A stretch of 64,000 bases of DNA from Panulirus ornatus (taxonomy: Eukaryota; Arthropoda; Malacostraca; Decapoda; Palinuridae), in contig NC_092276.1 in assembly GCF_036320965.1 (NCBI RefSeq), positions 6,094,282 to 6,158,281 of the forward strand, in the 5' to 3' direction. Under the pieces are notes generated by a model. That model ran no database searches. It was not told where the DNA came from and saw only the letters and a program-made list of their open reading frames with translations. A program made the position numbers and the translations under genes. Within the stretch, counting starts at the first letter, position 1. Every line of letters starts with the position of its first letter. Positions 50,228-62,192 of the stretch are shown here, piece by piece.

Positions 50228-50480
50228 CTTTGACTACTGACAGGTGTGAAACATACGAGAAACACGGGACACTGGCAAACCCAGCTTCATATGTCAGGCC
50301 ACCACCTATCACCTGATCTCGGCAGTGAGTGAATGAGTCAGTGTATTCCATAAGTACATGAACCTAACCTTCAACAGAACTACTAGTGTTAGAATATAAT
50401 CCTAATGCCAATTATCCTCCATAATAGCCACCTAGATTCGCTTTAACGATGGGCTTTTATTTATTCTGTCTCGATTTGGG
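50228..50480 (-). promoter_or_regulatory. DYNC1H1: Dynein 5' UTR and putative promoter region
   Basis: Sequence directly upstream of the dynein ATG. It is less AT-rich than the surroundings around 50250-50340. No TATA box or certain initiator could be placed, and a split 5' UTR is possible. Assigned by position only. Confidence 0.3.
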
Positions 50481-50759
50481 TGAAGTATTCAGTCGTCTAT
50501 TGCTCAGTTTCGGTAATGCAGTAAACAATAAATAAAAAAATAAATAAAAGTAAATGAAATAGACTAAAAAAGGAAAATGAAAAATGAAATAGAATTTGAC
50601 AAAGTTCATATAATGGCATAAAAGAAATAAAACAAAACTATGAATTAGGATATAGAAGAATACAAAGAAGAGATGGAAGATTAAAAAAAAACTGGAAATC
50701 TCTCGAAAATTGATAAAAAAGAGAAAAGAAAAATTATATATTAACATTCCATCATCAGT

Positions 50760-51060
50760 AATGTTCTATAAATCTAGAAAAAAAAATTGCCGTAAAAGTA
50801 GAAATAGATTCGTCGGTTGTGATGAATGTGGATCAGAGGAGGAATATTTACATATCATTCTATGGTGGCCAGAGCACTAAGAGGAGAGGAGGGAGCTAGC
50901 TGAGTACAACTCATAAACAGATAATTGGAAAACTCTTGTTTGGAAATGAAAGAACTTGTATATTTTGGGAAATAAGAGAGAAGACAGGAAGGAAGACGAC
51001 ATGATATACACATGAAATAACTATACATTGCAAACCAGAGTATGGTAAATTTGATACTTC
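50760..51060 (+). mobile_element. Possible LINE C-terminal fragment
   Basis: A plus-strand stretch reads NRFVGCDECGSEEEYLHIIL, WWPEH then ERRELAEY, resembling the CxxC...EHxxxxC...R..L segment that ends many Jockey/I-type ORFs. No other part of an element found. Confidence 0.3.
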
Positions 51061-51236
51061 GAGACAGGAAGATGCCTTTGCAAAGGAATAAGCTTCCCGA
51101 ATGCTACAGAAATTATACGAACTGTGGTCTCATACACAGTCAATGACTAGCCTATTTCACATATTACAAATATGTAAAATTTTCTTCATTTTCAGTTTCA
51201 AGTCTTAATGAGTGATAAATAATTTTGAGTAATATC

Positions 51237-51239
<3 letters not shown>

Positions 51240-51303
<64 letters not shown>
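51240..51303. repeat. (TA)n microsatellite
   Basis: About 32 TA units, bounded right by the 3' end of a minus-strand SINE-A. Confidence 0.98.
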
Positions 51304-51306
<3 letters not shown>

Positions 51307-51425
51307 TCTTTCTTTCATACTATTCACCATTTCCCGCGTTAGCGAGGTAGCGTTAAGAAAAGAGGACTGGGCCTTTGAGGGAATATCCTCATCTGGGCCC
51401 CTTCTCTGTTCCTTCTGTTCCATAT
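51304..51425 (-). mobile_element. SINE-A copy, 5'-truncated
   Basis: Minus strand: actattcaccatttcccgcg, ttagcgaggtagcgttaaga, ggcctttgagggaatatcct and ttctctgttccttct. The A-rich tail meets (TA)n. Confidence 0.85.
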
Positions 51426-51597
51426 GTTTACCATATGCCGTCCTAGCTACGTCTCTTCGTTGTATATCAACTGACTGTTATATTTCTCTCTTGTGCCTCC
51501 CCTGATGATGTGATTATTACAGTTGTGAACTTATCGTGTTTCATTTTCCCCGTGGACTCATAGGAATATCTTCATCACGCGCAAAATTGTGATCCTT

Positions 51598-51601
<4 letters not shown>

Positions 51602-51677
<76 letters not shown>
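51602..51677. repeat. (TA)n microsatellite
   Basis: 38 TA units, bounded right by another SINE-A 3' end. Confidence 0.98.
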
Positions 51678-51680
<3 letters not shown>

Positions 51681-51768
51681 CACTATTCGCCATTTCCCGC
51701 CTCAGCGAGGTAGCGTTAAGAACAGAGGACTGGGCCTCTGAGGAAACATCCTCACCCGGCCCCACCCC
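51678..51768 (-). mobile_element. SINE-A copy, 5'-truncated
   Basis: Minus strand: cactattcgccatttcccgc, agcgaggtagcgttaagaac, ctgaggaaacatcctcaccc. It joins an old RTE-A copy directly. Confidence 0.8.
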
Positions 51769-52895
51769 GTACTTGATAGATGACTCTCGAATTAGCGAGG
51801 TAGCACGAGGAACAGACGAAGAAAAGGCCTCATTCGCTCATTCATTCTCTATTTGTCATGCGTAATGAATGAGCCGAAACCGCAATCCCCTATGCACAAC
51901 CACTGACTTTTCCCTGGTTACTCAGTAGACAGCATATCACCACACGTATGACACATCGCTCCAAATTATCTTATCTAGTGCACACCTTTTACTCTCCATT
52001 CTTACATCTCCCTTTTGTTTGTCCCCTACACTTGTGACATTTATCTCTAAACATAGTAGTAGGGCACTTCCCCAGTGGGCTCTTCCTTCTTCCCCAGTAA
52101 GTATGAGCAAAAATGCATTTTTTGCCCCAAGAAATGGCCCTATGAGGCTCTTTTTGGTATAACAATGAGAATTGTAATGTTCCTTGTGAGCTGTCAATCA
52201 CTATGATAGGTAAATTTATCTCCACGTACATACATGCTCCCTTCAGAAAATTTACTCCAGTACTGAAAGTTCATTGAAAGATGCCCTGACATATACCCTC
52301 TTTGTGAACCTCTCCTCAGTCATTCCCTCCATATGTCCAAACCATTTCAGCGCACCCTCTTCTGCTGTTTCAGCTATAATCTTACATCTCTCTTACTCTA
52401 TCATTTCTTAAGCAATCCTCCTACACTATCCTCCTCAAACATTTAATTTCCTACACATTTACCCACTGCCGTACATTCCTACAGATTGCCTATGCATCGC
52501 ACCCATATGATATTCGGATTACTGTGCCTAAACATAAATATTTGACTCCTCCAGACAGTGACCTTTCTTTTCACACATTTCTACTCCCAGGTATTCAAAA
52601 CACTTCGCTTCCTCCAAGTTTGCTCCATTCAAACTCACACCTAAACTAACCTGTTTCTTTGCGCTTCTAAACTACTCACAATCATTCTCATTTTCCTCTT
52701 TTATTATACTTCTCCAAACTCAAGACACAGACCTATGCAGTTTCTCACTCCAATATGCCACCACGCCGTGTCATCAGCAAACAGCTGACTTATTTTCCAG
52801 CCCCTACCCTTCACCCCCTGCAGAGTGCATAAGTGCCTCTTTCCAAGGCCTTTGTGTGTGTGTGGGTGTGTGTGTGTCAGATGAAAATACAAGTC
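51769..52895 (-). mobile_element. Old RTE-A-like copy
   Basis: Minus strand: 3' end (agcgaggtagcacgaggaac), 3' UTR, C-terminus broken by about 240 bp of unrelated sequence (52020-52260), then MERM-equivalent at 52320, YLGV region at about 52595, and ISQLFADDTAWWHIGVRNCI (FADD intact, about 52765-52785). Strongly diverged, so an older subfamily. Confidence 0.7.
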
Positions 52896-53935
52896 AAATC
52901 ACCGAGCAAAGAACTATGGTCAGTTCAGTTGGTTCAGTCACATACGTTATCTAAATGGTTAGTCTTTATTAAGCCATCTGATTGGTAATTTATCAGATTC
53001 TATTATCATGAAAAATGTAATGCTATCGAACACAATTGCCTTCATCTTAATTATGATTTCGAACTGCGAAGAAATTCCGTTAATCTGTTACTCATTTAAC
53101 CGGAAAACCGAAAAGATGGCACCGTTGAATTTCTCCCTATGCGGATAATAGCCTGAACAACGGCACCATTCAGTTTATTCAATAATGAAGTCGACTTTAT
53201 TGACAGTTACATTTTTTCAGCACAGGATTAGATCGAAATCTAACAGACAGGAAGAAACCACCACATACCTTTTTTCCGTCACTGTTAAATTATCATGTCA
53301 AGGCTTTGCATATTTGACGAGGAAATTTCTAACACATAACAAAGATTCAGATATACAAATTGTATCATATTTTTCCTCCAATGCAGTTGTCTCTAGGTCT
53401 GAAAATGATTACGAATACTCCGGGCATTAACAAAAAGTTTCTTGACTGACATTGGTATGTCTGAAACTATCATATGTGTGCGACACATTTCCTTCCCATA
53501 CAATACAATTACGTAATTACACACCCTACTCAAAGCTAGACCCGTAGCCATTTATAGACCCAGACCCCAAGGGAGGAACAACACCTGGGTTGGGTGTATG
53601 CCGATAGCTGCGTCCATTTAGCCTGAGCCATTTGTTGTTTCTCATTCCAAGGAGTGGAGTTCCAGTCTCAGGGGTCCCTATGTCTTAATCTTTTTCCGTC
53701 ATACAAATGGTTAAACTAACTTCTGCCGTCAGCATTCACTCTTCCTTCGCTTTGATTATTTCATTCGTCTATGACTATTACTTCAAATGTTTCCCATATT
53801 TTTCCCTATTTCTGCTTAGTTTCTTGTTGTGTGCTCTGATGACAGAGTCTTCTTTAAATGTCTAAAAACAAATACGAACTTTCAGTTTGTAATAACGTCT
53901 TGCCTTCTCCTTCCTTCTTAATATAAATATGTCCA
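52896..53935. other. Upstream unique sequence, nothing recognised
   Basis: No gene or element identified. The 81-codon ORF at 53185 has no recognisable domain. Confidence 0.4.
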
Positions 53936-54125
53936 CAGACGATGACCTTTCTGACATAATGTTCATAATGATAAGCTTTCTGATGTAGATGTTCATAGAT
54001 GATAAGCTTTCTGATGTAGATGTTCATAGATGATAAGCTTTCTGATGTAATGTTCACAGATGATAAGCTTTCTGATGTAGATGTTCATAGATAATAAGCT
54101 TTCTGATAGACAGATGATAACTTTC
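53936..54125. repeat. 31-bp minisatellite (about 6 units)
   Basis: Repeated unit gatgataagctttctgatgt plus agatgttcata (31 bp), with two shorter units lacking two or more bases. First and last units are degenerate. Confidence 0.92.
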
Positions 54126-54780
54126 CTCAGTAACATTACTGTCAATCCTGTGGTCTGCTGCCTGTCATTCCAGAGATGAAGCTGTTAAGTGACCAATGTT
54201 GTCATATACCGTCACATGGACATACTAACTACGGTATAACTTCTTGACTGTACCTCGGACCAACCCTGATTCTTTAATCAACTTCCTTTACAGTTCTCAT
54301 GTATCATTTGGTGGACTCATGGGATACCGGGCAAACGGTTGGATGGTGTCCGAACCACAGCTGGGTGGTACTGAGTAGGCCAGGACCACTGTATACTTCC
54401 TTCGTTTCTCATCTCACTATTGATTTCGTTTTCTCTCATAAAATATTGTGTGGGCCACTTACTTTTATAGGGCAAACTTATATAAAGATATAAGATGTCG
54501 TGTGTTAGGTTCAGTAAAGGAAGACAAGTATGACGAACACCATCAGTATTTACAAGTTACTTCATCAATCATATGACACAAGGTGGCCGAAGGGTATGGG
54601 GTGGATTTACAGACTATTATAATTTTCTTGGTATACATATTTAGTTTCAGAATGTATAGTCTCTCTCTTATACTACTCTGGATATTGAAGTTTTTCTTCC
54701 ATCAAAAGTGCAAAAAATTGTGGGTTTATTTGTAACAGACGAGGAGAGACAATGTTCATACCGACTACTTTTGCTTAATG
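54126..54780. other. Unique sequence, nothing recognised
   Basis: AT-rich; no element seen. Confidence 0.4.
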
Positions 54781-55250
54781 TTACTGCCAATTGCTCCAAC
54801 CAACTTCTACCTAGTGCTCCCACTTTCTGTTCCTACTTCTAATGACCCAACTTAAAGTTCCTTTCTACAACTACCTAAGTCTCCTGTCTAATATTCCTTA
54901 CTACTACTTCAAGTCTCATGTCTAATATTCCTTCCTACTACTTCAGTCTATCGCTCCTGTCATTTTGACCAAAGTCAAGTCTGGCCCATACTGCTCACTT
55001 CACGAAATCTAAAGTTATGCAGAATGAGTTGTGTTGTCAATGATTGGGCAACTAGAAAAGATTGTACGTTTGTGGACAGAATGCCAGCAGTCCATATGTC
55101 GGCAAGGGAGAGAAAAGACAGCTACCTGGGTCAGAGGAATGCAGCTTAACAACCAATGAAGCGCTGGCTCACTATGCAGCCTTCAGTAACCCTTCCAATA
55201 GTACCAGTAATATACCTCCCCGTTCGGTTGCTGCCTAACAAATGCTTCTA
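54780..55250 (-). mobile_element. SINE-B copy
   Basis: Shares with 17045-17470 and 55265-55790 the blocks agaatgagttgtg (55021), gacagaatgccagcagtcca (55075) and acctgggtcagaggaatgca (55123). Its 5' side (aatatacctccc near 55210) is missing from the 17 kb copy. The 3' terminal B-type end is missing here. Pyrimidine-rich short repeats (gtctaatattcc) occur at 54885-54930. Confidence 0.55.
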
Positions 55251-55264
55251 AACATCTGTTGAGT

Positions 55265-55790
55265 TTCCTTTTTATACCTATATCACTGATGCCTGTTCCT
55301 ACCTGGTATTACCTCAAGGGGATGGCCAAGACAATAGTGAACTCTAGTGCTGCTTCTTAGTCTTTAGCACCTCACCCTCAACAGACCAATTGCAAATCTA
55401 ACACAGTGATTGCAAAGGCTCCAACCTAATGTTCCTACTAACTATTTCTACCTAATGCTCCTGCCTAACTACTGCTTCTATCTATTGCCAAAAGGTAGGG
55501 CTAGCCCATAGTGCTTACTGCAGGAAAATCTAAAAATAAAAGAATGAGTTGTGTGAGTGTAGTGTTGTCAAGTTATGTATGTCAAGAAGAGACTATGTGT
55601 ATGTGGACGGAATGTTAGTTGTCCAACTAAGGGGGAGCCAGAGTGGAAAGATAGCTATCTGGGTGAGAGAAATGCAACCTGACAACCACTGAAATGCTGG
55701 CTTACTGCTCACTGCTAATATACCTCCCTGGTCGTAGGCTGCCTACCACCTACTACCTACCTGTTAAGACCTTTAAAGGAAATTGAAGAA
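55265..55790 (-). mobile_element. SINE-B copy, most complete
   Basis: 3' end (gatgcctgttcctacctggt, acctcaaggggatggccaag) at 55290-55335 matches the RTE-B 3' end. Then come gctgcttcttagtctttagc, the agaatgagttgtgtgag block at 55539, and aatatacctccctggtcgta to about 55790. Head-to-tail with the preceding copy. Confidence 0.6.
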
Positions 55791-56245
55791 TTTCTCAATA
55801 AAACGCTATTTTGACCCTCCACGATGAATAAGAGCCTATCTACTTAGATGTACCAGTGACATGGAATTCTGGGAAAAAATGGTTGAACTGGATGAATGGG
55901 TTGGAGTGACAAGTATATCTGGGGTACTGAGTGTAATTAAACTGGTTAAAGAATATGCAAATGCGAGTGCTGCAAAAATATATTTTCAACACAGACATAT
56001 GGAAGACAAAGTAGACAAGGGCATGAGTAATATGTTTCTGCTAAGAATATGATAGTGGTAGTTGTAGCAACATAAGCACTTCCCAGGGAGAGCCACTAAA
56101 GGCACCCAAAAATTAAGTGGCAATTTTTCACTCATCTCATATCTCAAAAGGAACTGGAGGCAAAAGGATGACTTTGATTACGATTTTAAATTTAGATTAG
56201 CTTTAAAAAGAAACCACCACCTTGAAAACATGTCTAGTACTACCA
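55791..56245. other. Unique sequence, nothing recognised
   Basis: A 63-codon plus-strand ORF at 55861 has no similarity I recognise. Confidence 0.35.
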
Positions 56246-56249
56246 CACA

Positions 56250-56442
56250 GCAAGAGAATGAGTGTGAACGAATGTGGCCTTTAAGAGAGAGATGTGTGTG
56301 TGTGTGTGTTGAAATGTATAGGTATGTATATGTGCCTGTATGTATAGACATGTACGTGGGTGGGTTGGGCCATTCTTTCGTCTGTTTCCTTGCATTACCT
56401 CGCTAATGCGGGAGACAGCAACAAAGTATAATAAATAAATAC
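56250..56442 (+). mobile_element. RTE-A 3' end with (GT)n
   Basis: Plus strand: gagtgtgaacgaatgtggcc (56261), then a deletion to a (TG)n run at 56291-56310, gtgggttgggccattctttc, ttacctcgctaatgcgggag and tail aataaataaata. An internally deleted 3' UTR. Confidence 0.8.
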
Positions 56443-57285
56443 TTACCATGCTACAAGCTGAAGGAGCCCAAGTTTTGGACACAGCATAAGAATAATCAGC
56501 TAAAGGCAAACAATGAAAAAGTAATAATAAGTGTTCTAATCCAACTTAAAACACCTTAACAAAGCCTTCAAACCTATATCAATGGAACAGTTAGATGGTA
56601 ATTAAAACATCAATCAGTCTTAAATATATTTATAATAAAGAGCTGCAACATATTCCATTACAGTTCTTACATACAGGATGTAACCAAGTCCTAATCCATA
56701 ATCCTCTGTTACAGCATTTCCATGAGAATTCATTAGGTTTCCATCTTACATGACAGGTGGAAAATTTAGGGTGTATACATACTGTACTTTTATCCAATAC
56801 TTTATCACTGTTGGACGTTATACCATCTCTTATTTTCATAATTTCTTCAGGGACAAGATGTACCTTCAAGAACAATAGCAGATGAAGTGATCTATACAGA
56901 ATAGGCAAATCCATAATTGCTACATTTACAATGCTCATCACATACTACTGGAGTATAAAGGAAGCATATCAAAGCTTCCTGTGTATGTCAACATAACTGT
57001 AGAGGTGTTATGTATGACTGTCTAATTACTGTTCATGTCCAATTAATAAAAAAAAAAATATTAATGATAAAAATTTGCACTGTTCATTCCACCAAATCCA
57101 TATGTATTTTAGATATGTTTTAGTTACTCAGTGACCATGTGTTTTGGCCTTTACTATGTACAATGAGCTGCACCCAGTGTCTGTGACCTGTGCAAGACAT
57201 CACAAGGTGTATTATGCCCTAAAAGTCATTTAAAAAAGGAGTAATATTCCTATTACCAATTATTTTCTATATTATATATCATACC
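56443..57285. other. Unique sequence, nothing recognised
   Basis: A 103-codon minus-strand ORF (56941-56630) is Cys/His/Trp-containing but matches no family I know and has no supporting splice context. Listed as anonymous DNA. Confidence 0.35.
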
Positions 57286-57289
57286 ACGT

Positions 57290-57375
57290 GAATGTTTAAT
57301 TTAATGTTATTACACCATATCGGTGTATTATTCAAAGATATTACAACATGTTGATGTGCTATTCATGATACAGGT
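57290..57375. repeat. Hairpin-type tandem repeat, short array
   Basis: Two to three degenerate units around attacaccatatcggtgtat and gatattacaacatgttgatg, each with an internal dyad (acacc...ggtgt). Same family as 63190-63370. Confidence 0.65.
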
Positions 57376-58371
57376 AATATTTCCAAAGTTGAAAAGTCCC
57401 AACATTCGAATTCAAAATGACCTCCATGAGTTTCTCATTTGTTTTTCTGGGTGAGCTTGGGTTGCACACACCAACATGTTCAAAACATTGGACATATAAT
57501 CAATAAAATTATACAATAAATTGTACTTTTTGTGTTGCTTCTGTCCTCATCAAATAATTCACATACTCAGAAAATTATTGGAGAAAATAAGTGAAACAGA
57601 CAGGAACACTTTACCTCCTCCCAACTGTTATTAACTGTGTTTGCTTCAAAATATTCAAATTATAATCCATAAAATGTAGTAAACTTCATTTTTTAAGTAA
57701 TTTTCTACACAACCATCCAAACAATTCTTATACTAACAATGAATTAATAATCATTTACATAATCAGAAAAATGTGACAAAACAGCTAAAGTAGATTGGGT
57801 GTAACAAAAACCCCAAAAAACTATTTGGTAAAAGATGCCAAAATGTATAAAATAACACAGTGAACACCACTGAAATTGCCAAAGTTGTGTTTAACTGATC
57901 AAGTAGAACATCTCTTTCTTTTTTTGAAGGAAGGGAAAAAAGTCACCAGACTTGTCTCCCCAAAACAAAAATACATCTTAAATACCACGACAGTAGTGTT
58001 AAAAAACCTCTTATGAGTCAAAAGAATGTTATAAAGAAAATCAAAACAACCAAGAAGCATTTGATATTATCTTCAACTTACCCAGGGAGAAAGAAAAGAG
58101 ACTTTGGGTGGCAGGGTGTTGGTAAAGATATCTTACCAATACACTCACATCTCTATTTTCTCCCATGCTTTCCATAAATGTAGGCGATCATTAATTCATT
58201 TATCAGGTAAGGACCTTCTGAAGATAATCATGTAAAAAAGCATAAGAAAAGTATAACACAGTATCATTTAATCAATTATATCTCGAATGTTCTAAAATGA
58301 ACACCATCACTCGAAGACTGTAGGGAGCAAGACCTCCATCTACTTTACTTATTTTCTCTTTATTTTCTGAA
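57376..58371. other. Unique sequence, nothing recognised
   Basis: AT-rich; no gene or element identified. Confidence 0.4.
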
Positions 58372-58508
58372 TAATTCTTTGTCTGCTTTCCTGGAATTAC
58401 CTTACTGAAGCTGAGGGTAGCAAATGCTGTTTCCTGTGGGGTGGGGTAGCAATAGGCATGGATGAATGCAAGCAAGTATGAATATGTACACGTGTATACA
58501 TAAGTTGT
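58372..58508 (+). mobile_element. RTE-A-like 3' UTR fragment
   Basis: Plus strand: ctttgtctgctttcctggaa, gaggg-tagcaaatgctgtttcct, gaatgcaagcaagtatgaat. Like 21718-21902, it immediately precedes RTE-A-type 5' sequence. Confidence 0.6.
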
Positions 58509-58643
58509 GTATTTTAACTTTCTAAAAGTGGAAACAGAAGAAGGGGTCACGTGGGAAGTGCTCATCCTCCTCAAAGACTCAGATTGGGGTGTCTAAATGT
58601 GTGTAGATTTAACCAAGATCAGAAAAAAGGATAGACAGTTAGT

Positions 58644-59123
58644 ATGTTTGAGGAAAGGAACCTGGATGTTTTGGCTCTGAGTGAAACGAAGCTCAAGGGT
58701 AAAGGGAAAGAATGGCTTGGGAATGTTTCGGGAGTAAAGTCAGGGATTAGTGAGAGGACAAGAGCAAGGGAAGGAGTAGCACTACTCCTGAAACAGGAGT
58801 GGTGGGAGTATGTGATAGAGTGTAAGAAAGTAAACACTAGATTGATATGGGTAAAACTGAAAGCGGATGGAGAGAGATGGGTGATTATTGGTGCATATGC
58901 ACCTGGGCATGAGAAGAAAGATCATGAGAGGCAAGTGTTTTGGGAGCAGCTGAGTGAGTGTGTTAGTAGTTTTGATGCACGAGACTGGGTTATAGTGATG
59001 GGTGATTTGAATGCAAAGGTGAGTAATGTGGCAGTTGAGGGAATAATTGGTGTACATGGGGTGTTCAGAGTTGTAAATGGAAATGGTGAAGAGCTTGTAG
59101 ATTTATGTGCTAAAAAGGACTGA
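58644..59123 (+). pseudogene. RTE-A endonuclease, first part
   Basis: 159-codon frame with the catalytic-Glu (SETKL), YAPG and GDLNAKV motifs of APE-type endonucleases. The reading frame is lost in LCAKKD, where one A is missing from a short A run relative to other copies. Confidence 0.88.
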
Positions 59124-59958
59124 TGATTGGGAATACCTGGTTTAAAAAGAGAGATATACATAAGTATATGTATGTAACTAGGAGAGATGGCCAGAGAGTG
59201 TTATTGGATTACGTGTTAACTGATAGGCGTGCGAAAGAGAGACTGTTGGATGTTAATGTGCAGAGAGGTGCAACTGGAGGGATGTCTGATCATTATCTTG
59301 TGGAGGCGAAGGTGAAGCTTTGTAGAGGTTTTCAGAAAAGAAGAGAGAATGTTGGGGTGGAAAGAGTGGTGAGAGTAAGTGAGCTTGGGAAGGAGACTTG
59401 TGTGAGGAAGTACCAGGAGAGACTGAGTCAGAATGGAAAAAGGTGAGAATAAAGGATGCAAGAGAAGTGGGGGAGGAATGGAATGTATTTAGGTAAGCAG
59501 TGATGGCTTGCGCAAAAGATGCTTGTGGCATGAGATGCGTGGGAGGTGGGCCGATTAAAAAGGGTAGTGAGTGGTGGGATGAAGAAGTAAGACTGTTAGT
59601 GAAAGAGAAGAGAGAGGCATTTGGACGATTTTTGCAGGGAATTAATGCAAATGAGTGGGAGATGTATAAAAGAAAGAAGCAGGAGGTCAAAAGAAAGTAG
59701 CAAGAGGTGAAAAAGAGGGCAAATGAGAGTTGGGGTGAGAGAGTATCATTAAATTTTAGGGAGAATAAAAAGATGTTTTGGAAGGAGGTAAATAAAGTGC
59801 GTAAGACAAGGGAACAAATGGGCACTTCAGTGAAGGGGGCTAATGGGGAGGTGATAACAAGTAGTGGTGATGTGAGAAGATGGAGTGAGTATTTTGAAGG
59901 TTTGTTGAATGTGTTTGATGATAGAGTGGCAGATATAGGGTGTTTTGGTTGAGGTGGT

Positions 59959-60582
59959 GTGCAAAGTGAGAGGGTTAGGGAGAATGGTTGGGTAAACAGA
60001 GAAGAGGTAGTAAAAGCTTTCCAGAAGATGAAAGCCGGCAAGGCAGCAGGTTTGGATGGTATTGCAGTGGAATTTATTAGAAAAGGGGGTGACTGTATTG
60101 TTGACTGGTTGGTAAGGTTATTTAATGTATGTATGATTCATGGTGAGGTGCCTGAGGATTGGAGGAATGCTTGCATGGTGCCACTGTACAAAGGCAAAGG
60201 GGATAAAAGTGAGTGCTCAAATTACAGAGGTATAAGTTTGTTGAGTATTCCTGGTAAATTATATGGGAGGGTATTGATTGAGAGGGTGAAGGCATGTACA
60301 GAGCATCAGATTGGGGAAGAGCAGTGTGGTTTCAGAAGTGGCAGAGGATTTGTGGATCAGGTGTTTGCTTTGAAGAACGTATGTGAGAAATACTTAGAAA
60401 AACAAATGGATTTGTATGTAGCATTTATGGATCTGGAGAAGGCATATGATAGAGTTGATAGATATGCTCTGTGGAAGGTATTAAGAATATATGGTGTGGG
60501 AGGCAAGTTGTTAGAAGCAGTGAAAAGTTTTTATCGAGGATGTAAGGCATGTGTACGTGTAGGAAGAGAGGAAAGTGATTAG
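59959..60582 (+). pseudogene. RTE-A reverse transcriptase, fingers and palm
   Basis: 207-codon frame from QSERVRENGWVNREEVVKAF through GLDGIAVEF, NYRGISLLSIPGKLYGRVLI and FMDLEKAYDR to VGREESD, where TGG (Trp) has become TAG. Confidence 0.88.
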
Positions 60583-60801
60583 TTCTCAGTGAATGTAGGT
60601 TTGCAACAGGGGTGTGTGATGTCTCCATGGTTGTTTAATTTGTTTATGGATGGGGTTGTTAGAGAGGTGAATGCAATAGTTTTGGAAAGATGGGCAAGTA
60701 TGCAGTTTGCTGTGGATGAGAGAGCTTGGGAAGTGAGTCAGTTGTTGTTCGCTCATGATACAGCGCTGGTGACTGATTCATGTGAGAAACTGTAGAAGCT
60801 G

Positions 60802-61518
60802 GTGACTGAGTTTGGTAAAGTGTGTGAAAGAAGAAAGTTAAGAGTAAATGTGAATAAGAGCAAGGTTATTAGGTACAGTAGGGTTGAGGGTCAAGTCAAT
60901 TGGGAGGTAAGTTTGAATGGAGAAAAACTGGAGGAAGTAAAGTGTTTTAGATATCTGGGAGTGGATTTGGCAGCGGATGGAACCATGGAAGAGGAAGTGA
61001 ATCATGGGGTGGGGGAGGGGGCGGAAATTCTGGGAGCCTTGAAGAATGTTTGGAAGTCGAGAACATTATCTCGGAAAGCAAAAATGGGTATGTTTGAAGG
61101 AATAGTGGTTCCAACAATGTTGCAAGGTTGCGAGGCGTGGGCTATGGATAGAGTTGTGCGCAGGAGGGGGGATGTGCTGGAAATGAGATGTCTGAGGACA
61201 ATATGCAGTGTGAGGTGGTTTGATCAAGTAAGTAATGTATGGGTAAGAGAGATGTGTGGAAATAAAATGAGTGTGGTTGAGAGAGCAGAAGAGGGTGTTT
61301 TGAAATGGTTTGGTCACATGGAGAGAATGCGTGAGGAAAGACTGACCAAGAGGATATATGTGTCAGAGGTGGAGGGAACGAGGAGAAGTGGGAGACCAAA
61401 TTGGAGGTGGAAAGATGGAGTGAAAAAGATTTTGAGTGATCGGGGCCTGAACATGCAGGAGGGTGAAAGGCGTGCAAGGAATAGAGTGAATTGGATTGAT
61501 GTGGTATACCGGGGTTAA
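60802..61518 (+). pseudogene. RTE-A reverse transcriptase thumb and C-terminal domain
   Basis: 238-codon frame: FGKVCERRKLRVNVNKSKVI, FRYLGVDLAADGTMEEEV, MLQGCEAWAMDRVVRRRGDV, MERMREERLTKRIYVSEVEG, RSGRPNWRWKDGVKKILSDR. It ends at TAA in place of the arginine codon in VVYRGR. Confidence 0.88.
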
Positions 61519-61960
61519 CGTGCTGTCAATGGATTGAACCAGGGCCTGTGAAGCGTCTGGGGGAAACCATGGAAAGTTCTGTGGGACCTGGATGTGGAAA
61601 GGGAGCTGTGGTTTCGGGCATTATTGCATGACAGCTGGAGATTGAGTGTGAGCGAATGGGGCCTTTGTTGTCTTTTCCTGGCGCTGCCTCGCACACATGA
61701 GGGGGGAGGGGGATGTTATTCTGTGTGTGGCGGGGTGGCGTTGGGGCTGAGTAGGGGCAGACAGTGTGAATTGTGTATATGTGTGTGTATATATGTGTGT
61801 ACGTTGGGATATGTGGGTGTGTATGTTTGCATGTGTGGACGTGTGTGTGTGTGCATGTGTGTGGGGGTGGGTTGGGCCATTTCTTTTGTCTGTTTCCTTG
61901 CGCTACCTCGCAGGCGCGGGAGACAGCGACAAAGCAAAATAAATAAATAAATAAATATAA

Positions 61961-62075
61961 AATATATATGTGTGTATATGAGTGGTTGGGCCATTCTTCA
62001 TCTGCTTCCTGGTGCTACCTCACTGATGTGGGAAATGGCAATCAAGTATAATAATACAAAAAGTAAATAAGATAG
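61961..62075 (+). mobile_element. RTE-A-like 3'-terminal fragment
   Basis: Follows the tail of the near-full copy: gagtggttgggccattcttc, ctacctcactgatgtgggaa, aatcaagtataataatac. A diverged 3' end, in tandem with the previous one. Confidence 0.65.
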
Positions 62076-62104
62076 ATGATTTGTTTCTGCAATATGTATC
62101 AATT

Positions 62105-62190
62105 CTTTTTTTTTTTTCATACATGATCCCTATTTCCCACATGAGCTAGGTAGCGTCAAGAACAGATCACTGATCCTTAGAGGGAATACA
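62105..62190 (-). mobile_element. SINE-A 3' end fragment, degenerate
   Basis: Minus strand: T-rich run (tail complement), catgatccctatttcccaca, gagctaggtagcgtcaagaa, cttagagggaat. Confidence 0.55.
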
Positions 62191-62192
62191 GT

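Larger units (their letters stand above)
58509..61960 (+). mobile_element. Near-full-length RTE-A, plus strand
   Basis: 3.45 kb copy, the best uninterrupted one. It starts in the 5' UTR at tattttaactttctaaaag. Endonuclease: LDVLALSETKLKGKGKEWLG (58659), WVIIGAYAPGHEKKDHERQV (58880, YAPG intact), VIVMGDLNAKVSNVAVEG (58990), LLDYVLTDRRAKERLLDVNV (59205) and GGMSDHYLVEAKV (59276). Linker to 59940. RT: KAAGLDGIAVEFIRK (60037), FMDLEKAYDRVDRYALWK (60424), LQQGCVMSPWLFNLFM (60601), FAHD for FADD (60748-60759), YLGVDLAADGTMEEEV (60954). C-terminus to 61518, 3' UTR, tail (AAAT)n at 61936-61958. Lesions include a 1-base deletion near 59113, shifts near 59440, and stops at 59698, 59950, 60580, 60793 and 61516. 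Confidence 0.92.

Noticed and set aside
56630..56941. 103-codon Cys-rich minus-strand ORF as a host exon
   Set aside because: No domain recognised, no clear splice signals, and composition no different from surrounding AT-rich DNA.
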